DNA from: Streptomyces montanisoli
GTDB lineage: Bacteria > Actinomycetota > Actinomycetes > Streptomycetales > Streptomycetaceae
Direction of reading: 5' to 3'
Assembly: GCF_017813245.1 (NCBI RefSeq)
Contig: NZ_JAGIQL010000028.1
Coordinates: forward strand, 1-55,688
Length of the DNA: 55,688 bases
Under the pieces are notes generated by a model. That model saw nothing but the letters and a program-made list of their open reading frames with translations, searched no databases and was not told the origin of the DNA. The position numbers were made by a program, and so were the translations under genes. This document shows, piece by piece, positions 15,810 to 25,400 of this stretch (position 1 is its first letter; the number at the start of each line of letters is the position of its first letter).

Positions 15810-16843
15810 GCCGACGCTCCTGCTCGGTGGTGATCTGCGTCTACACCGAGGAGCGGTGGGCGGACATCCTCGCGGCGGTCGACTCGGTACGCGCACAGGA
15901 CCCGGCACCGCTGGAGACCCTGCTCGTGGTCGACCACAACGAGGCGCTGCGTGCGCGGCTGACCGCCGCGTTCGCGGCGGCCGGAGGGGTGCGGGTGCTC
16001 GCGAACGCGGGCCCCCGCGGCCTGTCAGCGGGGCGCAACACCGGTGTGGCGGCGGCACGCGGCGAGGTCATCGCCTTCCTCGACGACGACGCCGTGGCCC
16101 AGCCGGGCTGGCTGCGCCACTTCGACGAGGCGTACGACGACCCCCGGGTGCTCGCGGTCGGCGGCCGCACACTGCCCGCCTGGGCGTCGGGGCGGCGCCC
16201 CGGCTGGTTCCCCGAGGAGTTCGACTGGGTCGTCGGCTGCACCTACCGCGGGCTGCCGGCGGGCCGGGTCCGGGTGCGCAACGTGCTCGGCGGCAACGCG
16301 TCGTTCCGGCGCTCGGCGTTCGACGCCGCCGGCGGGTTCGCGACGGGCATCGGACGCGACGGGGACCGGCGGCCCCTCGGCTGCGAGGAGACCGAGCTGT
16401 GCATCCGCCTCGCGCGCGCGGTGCCGGACGCGGTGGTGCTCATCGACGACAGGGCCGTCATCCACCACAAGGTGCCTCCCGCGAGGGAGCGGTTCGGCTA
16501 CTTCCGCACGCGCGCGTACGCGGAAGGGCTGTCCAAGGCGCTCGTCGCGCGAAGCGTGGGGGCGGGCAAGGGCCTGGAGTCGGAGCGCCGCTACGCGACG
16601 CGCGTCCTGCCGGCCGGGATCGTACGGGGGCTGCGCGACGCGGCGCTCCTGCGGCCCGGCGGCGCGGCCAGGGCGGCGGCGATCGTCGTGGGCGTGCTGA
16701 CGACGGCGGGCGGCTACGCGGTCGGCCGGGCACGCACGCGCGGCGGCGCCGCCACGTTCTCGTCGGGGCCGATCGCGCCGGCGGCGCCCTCGGCGCCCGC
16801 ACCCGCACCCGCGCCCTCGCCCGGCGGGGCGGAGGCGGCATGA
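15806..16843 (+). CDS. Family 2 glycosyltransferase
   Basis: A 345-residue GT-A protein. SVVICVYTEERW opens the fold at about residue 7, RGLSAGRNTGVAAARGEVIAFLDDDAV gives the DxD region near residue 85, and NVLGGNASFRRSAFDAAGGF plus GCEETELCIRLA form the acceptor-side and ED motifs. A C-terminal hydrophobic stretch (AAAIVVGVLTTAGGYAVG, about 292-309) may anchor it, followed by an Ala/Pro-rich tail. GTG 15806 overlaps the previous stop (GTGA), and the following deacetylase ATG overlaps this stop (ATGA). It probably adds a sugar to the same glycan as its neighbour. The donor is unknown. Confidence 0.87.
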   Translation: MSRRSCSVVICVYTEERWADILAAVDSVRAQDPAPLETLLVVDHNEALRARLTAAFAAAGGVRVLANAGPRGLSAGRNTGVAAARGEVIAFLDDDAVAQPGWLRHFDEAYDDPRVLAVGGRTLPAWASGRRPGWFPEEFDWVVGCTYRGLPAGRVRVRNVLGGNASFRRSAFDAAGGFATGIGRDGDRRPLGCEETELCIRLARAVPDAVVLIDDRAVIHHKVPPARERFGYFRTRAYAEGLSKALVARSVGAGKGLESERRYATRVLPAGIVRGLRDAALLRPGGAARAAAIVVGVLTTAGGYAVGRARTRGGAATFSSGPIAPAAPSAPAPAPAPSPGGAEAA

Positions 16844-17667
16844 GGGCGGCAGCGGCGGGCACGGCCCCCGTCCCGATCCTGATGTACCACGCGGTCGCGC
16901 GGACGCCGTCACCCGCGGCCCGCGCGCTGTCGGTTACGCCGGAGGCGTTCGCCGCGCAGATGGCGCTGCTCAGGGAGCGCGGCCGCACACCGCTGACGAC
17001 GGCGGCGCTCGGCGAGGCGTGGCGGCGAGGCGGCGCGCTGCCGCCGCGCCCCGTGCTGATCACCTTCGACGACGGGTACGAGGGCGTGCACCGGCACGCC
17101 CTGCCGGTCCTCGCCGGGCACGGCTTCACCGCGACGGTGTTCGTGTCGACGGGATGGCTGCGCGGCGGCCACGGAGCGGGCGGCGGCGCGCCCGACACCA
17201 TGCTCGACTGGGACCAGGTGCGCGAACTCGCCTCGGCCGGCCTGGAGATCGGCGGCCACAGCCACACGCACCCGCAGCTCGACCAGCTCGGCGAGGGGCG
17301 GCTGCGCACGGAGATCGAGCGCTGCCGCACGATCACGGCGGAGGAGACGGGCACGGCGCCCGTGTCGTTCGCGTACCCCTTCGGCTACTCGGACCGCCGG
17401 GTGCGGCGGGCGGTGCGGGAGGCGGGCTTCGCCCAGTCCCTCGCGGTGCGCAACGCGCGAGCCGTCCGCGGGCAGGGCCCTTACGCCCTGGCCCGGCTGA
17501 CGGTACGCCGCAGGACGGGCATCGAGGAGTTCGGCCGGCTGATCGACGGGGTGGGCGTGGCCCGGGCGTTCGCCGTGGACCACGCGCTGACGAAGGGATA
17601 CGCGGCGGTACGCAGAGCACGAGCGGCAACCCGCACGCTCACCACGGCGGGCGCAGCCCGCCACTGA
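16840..17667 (+). CDS. Polysaccharide deacetylase (carbohydrate esterase family 4)
   Basis: A 275-residue NodB-type domain. Motif 1 TFDDG (Asp77-Asp78) and motif 2 HSHTHPQL (His140, His144) supply the metal-binding triad. YPFGYSDRRVRRAV is the usual motif 3 region. There is no signal peptide, unlike many secreted relatives, so it may act on cytoplasmic or lipid-linked N-acetylated sugars. The ATG overlaps the stop of the upstream glycosyltransferase, tying it to the same pathway. It is the last gene of the set; the repeat-rich gap follows. Confidence 0.87.
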   Translation: MRAAAAGTAPVPILMYHAVARTPSPAARALSVTPEAFAAQMALLRERGRTPLTTAALGEAWRRGGALPPRPVLITFDDGYEGVHRHALPVLAGHGFTATVFVSTGWLRGGHGAGGGAPDTMLDWDQVRELASAGLEIGGHSHTHPQLDQLGEGRLRTEIERCRTITAEETGTAPVSFAYPFGYSDRRVRRAVREAGFAQSLAVRNARAVRGQGPYALARLTVRRRTGIEEFGRLIDGVGVARAFAVDHALTKGYAAVRRARAATRTLTTAGAARH

Positions 17668-18454
17668 CCCCGCGGGCCCGGGGGGCCTGGGGCCGTTGGT
17701 CACCCCGTCATGCGCTGACGGCCGGAGCACCCGAACCCGAGACCGCGCCGAGCAGTCTGCCCGGGGACCCGACGGGCGGAAGCCAGGGCGCCCGGGGCGC
17801 GCCGCCCGTCCGCGCGGGGCCACGAGACGGCCACCGCCGCCGGCCGGAGGCCCGGGGCCCCGCCCTCGTGCCGGGCGCGTGCGGCCTCGGGCCGCCACGG
17901 CCCGGCTCCCGGTGTGTTGACGGCACGGGGCAGGTGACGGGCCGCCCAGGGAAGTCCTGCCCGGGACACAGAGCTGGGCCCCGAGTCGGCCACCGCCGCC
18001 GACCAGGCACACGGCCGGAAGGCCCGGGGCCCCGCCCGACGCCGGGCACTAGCGACCTCCGGCAGCCAAGGCACCGGCCCCGGCCGTGTTGACCACACGG
18101 GGGTAGGCGACGGGCCGCCCGGAGAAGCCCTGCCCGGGACACACCGGCTACCCGAGCGGGGCCACGAGTCGGCCACCGCCGCCGACCGGGCACACGGCCG
18201 GAAGGCCCGGGCCCCCGCCTGACGCCGGACACCGGCGACCTCGGGCAGCCAAGGCCCGGGCACCCACAGGGCCTCTCGGCCACACGCGCCCGGGCTGAGT
18301 CCGCACCCCGCGCGTCGGCCCGTCACGCACCGGCGGCCGTACGGCCCCGCCGCCCACTGCCCCGCCTCAGCCGGGCGGCCCGGAGCCCGGATGCCCGGGA
18401 TCCATTCCCGGCATGGCGCGACCCGGGGGCGTAGCGCCCCCGGTCCGGGCGGCG
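17668..18454. other. 787-base non-coding, extremely GC-rich gap
   Basis: No credible gene. Long frames exist on both strands only because stops are rare at this composition. The region is dominated by the tandem repeat at 17751-18258. It separates the deacetylase from the convergent small gntR. Confidence 0.6.
17751..18258. repeat. Long tandem repeat, period about 160-182 bp, nearly three copies
   Basis: Copies begin at about 17816, 17976 and 18158 with GGGCCACGAGWCGGCCACCG. They share internal landmarks: GGCCGGARGGCCCGGG, GTGTTGAC followed by ACGGGCCGCC, and TGCCCGGGACAC at the copy end. A partial copy end is visible at 17751-17767, and the third copy breaks off near 18258 after CAGCCAAGG. 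Copies differ by small indels and point changes, so the array is not a recent duplication. Confidence 0.75.
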
Positions 18455-18826
18455 CTACGCGTATGCCGCGCGCAGGGCCGCGTCGAGCGCGTCCCGGGCC
18501 TCGCTCGGGGTCAGGCCGAGGCGCCGTGCCCGGAGGGCGAACGCGCGGGCCGCCTCCGCCACCTCGCGCGCCGCCGCGTCCCCCGCCGCCGCGACGAACG
18601 TGCCGTTGCGGCCGCGCGTCTCGATCACGCCGTCCGTCTCCAGCGCCCGGTAGGCCTTCGCCACCGTGTTGGCCGCGAGGCCGAGGTCGGCGGCGAGGCC
18701 GCGCACGGTGGGCAGCTTGTAGCCCACGGGCAGCTCGCCCTCGCGCACCAGCTCCGCGACCTGGGTCCTGAGCTGTTCGTAGGGGGCGTCCGCGCCCTCG
18801 GGGTCGATCACGATACGCAACGTCAC
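18455..18826 (-). CDS. Short GntR family regulator (YtrA subfamily)
   Basis: A 123-residue protein. A winged helix at residues 10-75 (APYEQLRTQVAELVREG, then KLPTVRGLAADLGLAANTVAKAYRALETDGVI) is followed by a short two-helix tail instead of a ligand domain, the YtrA arrangement. Such regulators usually sit with ABC transporter genes, but none is adjacent here. It diverges from a GNAT gene with 80 bases between. ATG 18826 has only a weak ribosome-binding site. The target is unknown. Confidence 0.85.
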   Translation of the reverse strand: MTLRIVIDPEGADAPYEQLRTQVAELVREGELPVGYKLPTVRGLAADLGLAANTVAKAYRALETDGVIETRGRNGTFVAAAGDAAAREVAEAARAFALRARRLGLTPSEARDALDAALRAAYA

Positions 18827-18906
18827 GCCGCCGATTGTCCTCCCCTCCCCGCCGCGGGGAAAAATGGCGCGCGCCAGGGCGGCCGCACCGCGTACGGTCT
18901 CCGGCC

Positions 18907-19836
18907 ATGGCCTTGATCGTCCGTGACTTCCGCACCGACGACCCGGAGGACGCCGCGGCCGTCGTCCGGGTCAGGCTCGCGGCCGTGCCGCACCTGGTGC
19001 TCAGCGAGGAGTACGTCAGGTACCGGGCCACGACGGCCCACCCGGCCGAGTGCTTCCGCATCTTCCTGGCCGAGGAGGACGGCACCGTCGCCGGCGTCTG
19101 CGAGACGCTGCTCTTCCACGACAGCCCTGTGCCGGGGCAGGGTTCGGCCAACCCGCAGGTGCATCCCGGCCACCGTGGCCGGGGCGCCGGCGCGCTGCTG
19201 CTGCGCGCGGCGGAGGACCATCTGGCCGCCGCCGGGGCGAGCGCGGTCTTCTCCTGGGTGCTGGACGAGCCGGCCCCGCGCGCGTTCGCCGCGCGCCACG
19301 GCTACCGCCCGGGCAGGAGTGCCCGCTTGCAGCACCTCGACCTGACGGCCGCGCGGCTGCCCGAGCCCGGCCCGCTGCCCGCCGGGGTGCGGCTGCGCAC
19401 GTTCGCCGGGTACGCGGGCGACCCACGCCCGCTGTTCGCGGCGGACGCGGAGGTCACGGCCGACGAACCGGGCGACGTAGCGGCCGAGTTGGCGGACTTC
19501 GACGACTGGCTGCGCCACACCTGGCACGACCCGCGCCTCGACCGGGACCTGACGTCCGTGGTCGAGGTCGACGGGCAGGTCGCCGCGTTCTCCCTCGCGC
19601 ACACCGACGGAGGCAGCCGCTACTGGTCCGGCATGACGGGCACCCGGCGGGCGTACCGCGGCCGCGGCCTCGCCCGGCTGGCGAAGACGGACTCGCTGCG
19701 CAGGGCGCGCGCCGCGGGCTTCACCGACGCCCACACGGGCAACGACGCGGAGAACGCCCCGATGCTGGCGGTCAATCGCCGCCTCGGCTACCGCGTCTCG
19801 GCCACGGAACTGCGCCACGTCAAGGCCCTCGGCTGA
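18907..19836 (+). CDS. GNAT acetyltransferase with two GNAT-like halves
   Basis: A 309-residue protein. The first half has the acetyl-CoA loop as QVHPGHRGRGAGALLLRAA (about 80-98). The second half repeats the fold with GTRRAYRGRGLARLAKTDSL (about 246-265) and the closing NAPMLAVNRRLGYR. Tandem GNATs often acylate aminoglycosides, peptides or mycothiol intermediates; which applies here is unknown. ATG 18907 is close to the divergent gntR. The gene converges on the methyltransferase-NUDIX gene with a 15-base gap and no clear terminator. Confidence 0.85.
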   Translation: MALIVRDFRTDDPEDAAAVVRVRLAAVPHLVLSEEYVRYRATTAHPAECFRIFLAEEDGTVAGVCETLLFHDSPVPGQGSANPQVHPGHRGRGAGALLLRAAEDHLAAAGASAVFSWVLDEPAPRAFAARHGYRPGRSARLQHLDLTAARLPEPGPLPAGVRLRTFAGYAGDPRPLFAADAEVTADEPGDVAAELADFDDWLRHTWHDPRLDRDLTSVVEVDGQVAAFSLAHTDGGSRYWSGMTGTRRAYRGRGLARLAKTDSLRRARAAGFTDAHTGNDAENAPMLAVNRRLGYRVSATELRHVKALG

Positions 19837-19851
19837 CGCTCTCCCCGTACA

Positions 19852-20967
19852 TCACCCCCGCCCCGGCAGCCGGCTGAGCGGCAGCGCGACCGCCCGCGAG
19901 GGGCCGTCCGGCGCGTAGGCGATCGTGTCGCCGTCCTCGTGCCAGTGCAGCACGAACCGCTCCCCCGCCCGGTAGGCCGCGAGGCCGGCGGCGCAGTACG
20001 CCACCATGTCGCCGGGCAGGTCGGCGAGCGGATGCCAGGACAGGCCCGCGCACTTGTCCGGCTCCCTGTTGCGCGGCTCGGTGTCGGGCGCGATCCCCGC
20101 GCCGTACTCCGCCTCGAAGAACCAGCCGGTGCGCGGGGCCCCGCCGGGGCCGCGGTGCTGCATGACGAGTGCCGCCCTGACGTCCTCCGGGGCGAGGCGC
20201 ACCCCGATCTCCTCCCAGGTCTCGCGCAACAGGGCGGCGCGCACGTCCTCACCGTCCTCCACGTGTCCGGACGGCGCGTGCAGCAGCCCGTCCGCGTACC
20301 CGGTGCCCGAGCGGCGCGCGAGCAGGACCTCGTCGCCCCTGCGCAGGATCAGGTGGACGTCCACGATCTCCGCGTGCCGCCCGGTGGAGGCCGCGCCGCC
20401 GAGTACCGCGTAGCGGTCGTCGTCGACCTCCTTGCCCCACAGGGCGCTGTCGGCGGAGAGCGGGACGTGCTGGACCCTCTCGACCAGCGGGGCGAGTGCC
20501 TCGACGACCCGTTCGTGCGGCAGGCCCGCGCCGTGCCATACGCCCTCCACGAGCACCAGCCGGCCGCCGGGCCGCAGCAGCGAGACCCAGTGGCGCAGGA
20601 CCGCGTCCGGGTCGGGCAGCGCCCACAGCACGTGCCGTACCAGCACCACGTCGAAACGGCGGGCGCCGACCGGTGGCTCCGCGGCATCGCCCAGCAGGAC
20701 CTCGGCGTCCGTGCCGGCCAGCTTGGTGCGCGCCCGCTCGGTCATGCGCGGCGACAGGTCGACGGCCGTGACGTGGTGGCCGCTCTCGGCGGCGAACAGC
20801 GCGAGCGAGCCCGTGCCGCAGCCGAGGTCGAGGACGGCGGACGCCTTGGCGGGCAGCCAGTCGGCGAGGCGGGCGGCCCAGGCCGCGCGTACCTCGGGCC
20901 GCTTCAGGCCGTGGTCCGGTTCGTCGTCGAAGGTGGCGGCCGCCGCGTCCCAGTCTGTGGTGGTCAT
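19852..20967 (-). CDS. Fusion of SAM-dependent methyltransferase and NUDIX hydrolase
   Basis: A 371-residue two-domain protein. Residues 1-180 are a class I methyltransferase: VLDLGCGTGS (45-54), AVDLSP (68-73), FDVVLVRHVLWAL and LRPGGRLVLVEG. Residues 195-365 are a NUDIX domain with an intact box, G234 to V256 (GHVEDGE, then RETWEEIGV). I chose ATG 20967; GTG 20985 would add six residues, and neither has a clear ribosome-binding site. Fusions of this kind occur in Streptomyces, but I know of no defined reaction. A plausible idea is methylation of a nucleotide-linked compound and hydrolysis of its diphosphate. The upstream GNAT gene ends about 50 bases away and may be co-transcribed. Confidence 0.88.
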   Translation of the reverse strand: MTTTDWDAAAATFDDEPDHGLKRPEVRAAWAARLADWLPAKASAVLDLGCGTGSLALFAAESGHHVTAVDLSPRMTERARTKLAGTDAEVLLGDAAEPPVGARRFDVVLVRHVLWALPDPDAVLRHWVSLLRPGGRLVLVEGVWHGAGLPHERVVEALAPLVERVQHVPLSADSALWGKEVDDDRYAVLGGAASTGRHAEIVDVHLILRRGDEVLLARRSGTGYADGLLHAPSGHVEDGEDVRAALLRETWEEIGVRLAPEDVRAALVMQHRGPGGAPRTGWFFEAEYGAGIAPDTEPRNREPDKCAGLSWHPLADLPGDMVAYCAAGLAAYRAGERFVLHWHEDGDTIAYAPDGPSRAVALPLSRLPGRG

Positions 20968-21017
20968 GGTGCGATGGTGCCGCACGCCACTGACAACGGG
21001 CCCCGGTCCCGAGTACG

Positions 21018-21485
21018 TCAGGACCCGGGAGGGGCGACGGCCTTGCGGTAGTGCACGCGGTCGTAGCGGCCCTCCGTCGCGCGGCCCGTGCGGACGTAGC
21101 CGATCCGCTCGTACAGCGCCTGGTTCTCCGTCATCAGCGCGTGCGTGTACAGCCTCACCTCGTGCAGGCCGAGCGCGGCGGCCCGCCGCTCGGTGAACTC
21201 CAGCAGGGCGCGGCCCGCGCCCGTGCCGCGCGCGTCGGGGTGGACGGCGACCGACGCGAGCAGGAGGTGGTCCTCGTGCGGCTCGATGACGAGGACGCCG
21301 GTGACGGGCCGGCCGGTGACGAACACCCGCCCCGCGGCGATGTCCGCCGCGTGGTCGGCCTCCATCGGCACGGGCGCCAGGCCGATGCGGGCGACGTAGG
21401 GGCGGTACGCCGCGTCCGTGACGGCCGCCACGCGCGGGGCGTCGGCGGTGACGGCGGCGCGCACCGGGTGGTCGTGGTCGTCCAT
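21018..21485 (-). CDS. GNAT family N-acetyltransferase
   Basis: A 155-residue single GNAT domain. VAVHPDARGTGAGRALLEF (about 74-92) is the acetyl-CoA motif, and VRLYTHALMTENQALYERIGYV is the conserved C-terminal part. ATG 21485 is the natural start. It sits between imuB (stop-to-start gap 26 bases upstream) and the methyltransferase-NUDIX gene. All are on the minus strand, so it could be carried on the SOS transcript. The substrate is unknown. Confidence 0.88.
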   Translation of the reverse strand: MDDHDHPVRAAVTADAPRVAAVTDAAYRPYVARIGLAPVPMEADHAADIAAGRVFVTGRPVTGVLVIEPHEDHLLLASVAVHPDARGTGAGRALLEFTERRAAALGLHEVRLYTHALMTENQALYERIGYVRTGRATEGRYDRVHYRKAVAPPGS

Positions 21486-21511
21486 ACCGGCACCGTACGC
21501 CGGCGCCTCAC

Positions 21512-22471
21512 TCACGCCGCGAGCGTGCCCGGGCGGATCGCCGACGGGCCGAAGCGCGCGCGTGCGCGGTCGGCCGTCTCCTCCAGGCGGCGGGCGCGTT
21601 CGTCCGCGGGGTCGAGGGTGAGCTGGCGGGTGGCCCTGGCCTCGGGGGCCAGCCCGTCGGCGCGCAGGGAGAACGCCCGCACCCTGGCCCGCTGCAGGCC
21701 GAGCGCGTCGTGCATGCGGTACGCGGTGGCGGTGAGGGCCGGCGAGTGGGCGGTCGCCTCGGGGAGGGTGCGGGTGCGCTGGGTGGTGGAGCCGTCCGCG
21801 TAGCGCACCACGAGCGTCAGCGAGCGGCACACCTGGTGGGAGTCGCGGAGTCGGCCGCCCAGTTCGCCGGCCGCGGACAGCAGCGCGCGGCGCTGGGCGT
21901 CGCGGTCCACCTCGTCGTGGCCGAAGGCGCGCTCGGCGGCGAGCGTGCGGGCGCCCTCGTCGGGGACGACGCGCGTGCGGTCGATGCCGAGCGCCTTCTC
22001 GTGCACCTCGCGCCCCACCCGTACGCCGAGGAGCCGCTGGAGCGTCGCCAGCGGCACGCCCGCGGCCTTCCCGACGGTGTCGAGCCCGTAGGTCCGCAGG
22101 GTCCTGGCGGTGGCGGCGCCGACGCCCGGCAGCGCGGTGACCGGCTTCGGCGCGAGGAACGCGGCCAGTTCGCGCGGGTCGTCCGCCACGACGAGCGTCG
22201 TGCCGTACGCCGCCTGCCTGGCCGCCATCCGCGCGGGCAGCGGGGTGGCGGCCACGCCGATGGCGCAGTCGGCGCCGGCGTGCGCGAGCGCGCGCACCCG
22301 CAGCACCGAGGCGATCCCCGCCGCGTCCTGGCCGAAGTAGCGCCGCGCGCCCGCGACGTCGATGAGGGCGGTGTCAGGCGGCAGCGCCTGGGCCACCGGG
22401 CTGATGTCCTCGGCCACCCCGAGCAGGTCGGGCAGTGCCGCGCCGTCGCGCAGCCGTACACAGATGATCAT
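21512..22471 (-). CDS. imuB: ImuB-like Y-family DNA polymerase homologue (probably inactive)
   Basis: A 319-residue Y-family protein. The helix-hairpin-helix (TALPGVGAATARTLRTYGLDTVGKAAG) and little-finger region are present. The palm is degenerate: the usual catalytic DxD opening is replaced by MIICVRLRDG, and the SIDE-type motif reads ALIDVAGARRYFG, so the catalytic glutamate is absent. This matches ImuB proteins, which bring DnaE2 to damaged DNA and do not polymerise. ATG 22471 overlaps the dnaE2 stop (ATGA), giving direct translational coupling. No imuA or imuA' gene is next to it. Symbol by analogy. Confidence 0.82.
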   Translation of the reverse strand: MIICVRLRDGAALPDLLGVAEDISPVAQALPPDTALIDVAGARRYFGQDAAGIASVLRVRALAHAGADCAIGVAATPLPARMAARQAAYGTTLVVADDPRELAAFLAPKPVTALPGVGAATARTLRTYGLDTVGKAAGVPLATLQRLLGVRVGREVHEKALGIDRTRVVPDEGARTLAAERAFGHDEVDRDAQRRALLSAAGELGGRLRDSHQVCRSLTLVVRYADGSTTQRTRTLPEATAHSPALTATAYRMHDALGLQRARVRAFSLRADGLAPEARATRQLTLDPADERARRLEETADRARARFGPSAIRPGTLAA

Positions 22472-25400
22472 CTTCCCGCGCTCCCCGGGCTCGAATGCCA
22501 CAACTTCCTTCCCGTGGCCGGGCCTTCGCCGGCGGGGCGCAGGTCGGCCCAGGGGTTCATCTCATAGCCGGTCGGCAGCTGGATCCTGCGGCCGCCGCCA
22601 GGTGCGGGCGCGCCGTCGCCGGACGCGCCGTCGCCCGCCACGGGCGCCGCGAGCGCCGCCGCGACCGCGTCGAGCCCCTCACGCTCCCGCAGCTCCACCA
22701 GTTCCGCGAGGTTCCAGGCCCTCGCGCCCACCACGCTCAGGCTGCGCGGCCCGCGCCGCTGCACGACCCCGCGCACCAGCAGCAGCCAGGAGTGGAAGAC
22801 GGGGAACGCGCACGCGTCGTGCGAGTCGTCGAAGAACGCCAGGTCCACCAGGCCCGTGCCGTCGTCGAGCGTGGTGAAGATGACCCGCCTGCCGGACCGG
22901 ATCGGCGGCGTCTGGGTGGCCACCTTGGCGCCCGCGACCAGCACCGTGCTGCCGTGCGGCGCGTCCCGCAGCCGTTTCGCCGAGTGGACGCCGAGTTCGG
23001 TGAGGAAGGCGTGGTGGTCGTCCATCAGGTTCCTGGACGCGTCCATCGACAGCACGCCGAGCTCGGCGCTCAGCCGCTCCGTGTCGTCCAGGTCGGGCAG
23101 CCCGGCCGCCGCGGTGCCCCGCCCCTCCCCCAGCGGCAGCTGCGCTCCGCCGGCCGCCTTGCCCCGCTGCGCGCCGTGCAGTTCGGAGAGGTGCAGCAGC
23201 AGGTCGCGCCGGTTGGCGCCGAACGCGTCCAGCGCGCCGACCTGCGCGAGCCGCTGCGCCACCGGCCTGCCGGGGCGGGCGCGCTGCCAGAAGTCGAGCA
23301 GCGAGGCGTACGGCTGTCCCGCCTCGATCCGCGCGCTCTCCGCCTCGCTGATGCCGTGCACGTCGGACAGGGCGAGCCGGAGTCCGTACCGGCCCGCCAC
23401 CGGGCCGTCATCAGACACCAGTTCGATTCGATGGGCGACCGCCGACCGGTTCACGTCGAGGGGCAGCACCGGCACCCCGCGCCGCCGCGCGTCCGCGAGC
23501 AGCAGCCGCTTGGGGTACATCCCCGGGTCGTGGGTGAGCAGTCCCGCGTAGAAGGCCGCCGGGTGGTGGGCCTTCAGCCACGCGGACTGGTACGTCGGCA
23601 CGGCGAACGCCACCGCGTGCGCCTTGCAGAAGCCGTACGAGCCGAACGCCTCGACGATCTCCCAGGCGCGCGCCACGGTCTCGGGCGCGTAGCCCTTCTC
23701 CCCGGCCGCCCGCTCGAACCAGGCGCGGATCCTGCTCTGCGACTCGGGGTCCGACAGACCGCGGCGTATCCGGTCGGCCTCCTCCAGGCCGCAGCCGGTC
23801 ATGGTGTTCAGCATCCTGATGATCTGCTCGTGGAAGACGACCACCCCGTACGTCTCACGCAGCGCGTCCTCCAGGTCCTCGTGCGGGTAGCGGGCGGGCG
23901 CCTTGCCGTGCCGCGCCTCGATGAAGGGCCGCACCATGTCGGCGGCGACGGGTCCTGGCCGAAACAGCGAGATGTCCACGACCAGGTCGTGGAAGGTGGC
24001 GGGCTGGAGCCTGCCGACGAGGTCGCGCTGGCCGGGCGACTCGATCTGGAAGCAGCCGAGCGTCTCGGCGGAGCGGATCAGCCGGTACGTCTCCCGGTCG
24101 CCCTCCGGCACCTGCGCCGGGTCGTCGAGGTCCACCGCCCTGCCGGTGGCCCGGCCGATCTCGGCGACGGCGTGCGCCATCGCCGACTGCATCCGCACGC
24201 CCAGCACGTCCAGCTTGAGCAGCCCCAGGTCCTCGACGTCCTCCTTGTCGAACTGGGACATGGGGAAGCTCTCCCCGCTGGTCGGCACCACCGGGGTGCG
24301 GCGCAGCAGCGAGGCGTCGGAGAGCAGCACGCCGCAGGGGTGCATGGCGACGCCGCGTGGCAGCGCGTCCAGCGACTCCACCAGGTCCCAGAACCTGCCG
24401 TAACGTTCCTTCTCCTCCGCCAGGTCCTTCAGCTCGGGCAGCTCCGCCAGCGCGGCGCGCGCGTCGCGCGCCCTGATGTGCGGGAACGCCTTGGCGATCC
24501 TGTCGATCTCGGCCGGGTGCATGGACAGCGCGGCGCCGACGTCCCGCACGGCGTGGCGCACCCGGTACGTCTCCGGCATCGCGACGGCCGCGACCCGCTC
24601 GGGACCGAACCGGGCGAGGATCGCGCGGTAGACCTCGAGGCGGCGCGCGGACTCCACGTCGATGTCGATGTCGGGCAGGCCGGGGCGGCGGCTGGAGAGG
24701 AACCGCTCCATCAGCAGGCCGTGCGCGACGGGGTCGGCGGGCGCGATTCCCAGCAGGTGGTTGACCAGGGATCCCGCGCCGGAGCCGCGGGCGGCGACCC
24801 GGATGCCCATGTTCCTGATGTCGTCGCTCACCCCGGCGACGGTGAGGAAGTACGAGGCGAAGCCGAACGCGTCGATCGTGCGCAGCTCCTCGTCCATCCG
24901 CCGCCAGTACTCCCGGCGGTCGGGGCGCAGGTCGTAGCCGCGCGCGACCATCCCGGCGGCGGCGCGCGAGCGCAGCACGCGGGAGGCGGTGCGGCGGCCG
25001 GCGCCGACCAGGCGGGGCTCGGGGAAGTGCACGTTGTCCTCGCCGAACCCCTTCGACGGCTCGATCAGGCCGATGTCGTCCGCCGGGTCGACCAGGCAGG
25101 CGGCCGCGGTCCGCTCGGTCGCGGCGAGCAGGCGGTGCGCGGCGTCCCGCCCGAGGCCCGCGGCCTCGGCGACCAGGCCGGCGGTGCGCGCCATCGCCGC
25201 CGCGTCCTTCAGCCACCGCTCCCCCGTGTCGAGGCCCCTGCGGGGGTCGACGGGGACGAGCCGGCGTGCCGCGTCGAGCACGTCGGCGACCGGCCCCTGC
25301 CCGGGGTCGGCGTACCGCACGGCGTTGCCGAGCACCGCCCGCACGCCCTGCTCGGCGGCGAAGCCGAGGGTGCGGGCGGCATGGCGCAGCGAGCCCGGCC

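Noticed and set aside
18455..18826. Regulator of an adjacent ABC transporter
   Set aside because: YtrA-type GntR genes usually precede transporter genes, but the neighbours are a GNAT gene and a non-coding repeat region.
17700..19151. 483-codon minus-strand frame over the repeat region and small gntR
   Set aside because: It follows the tandem repeat and runs antisense or out of frame to gntR and GNAT. The composition is that of non-coding GC-rich DNA.
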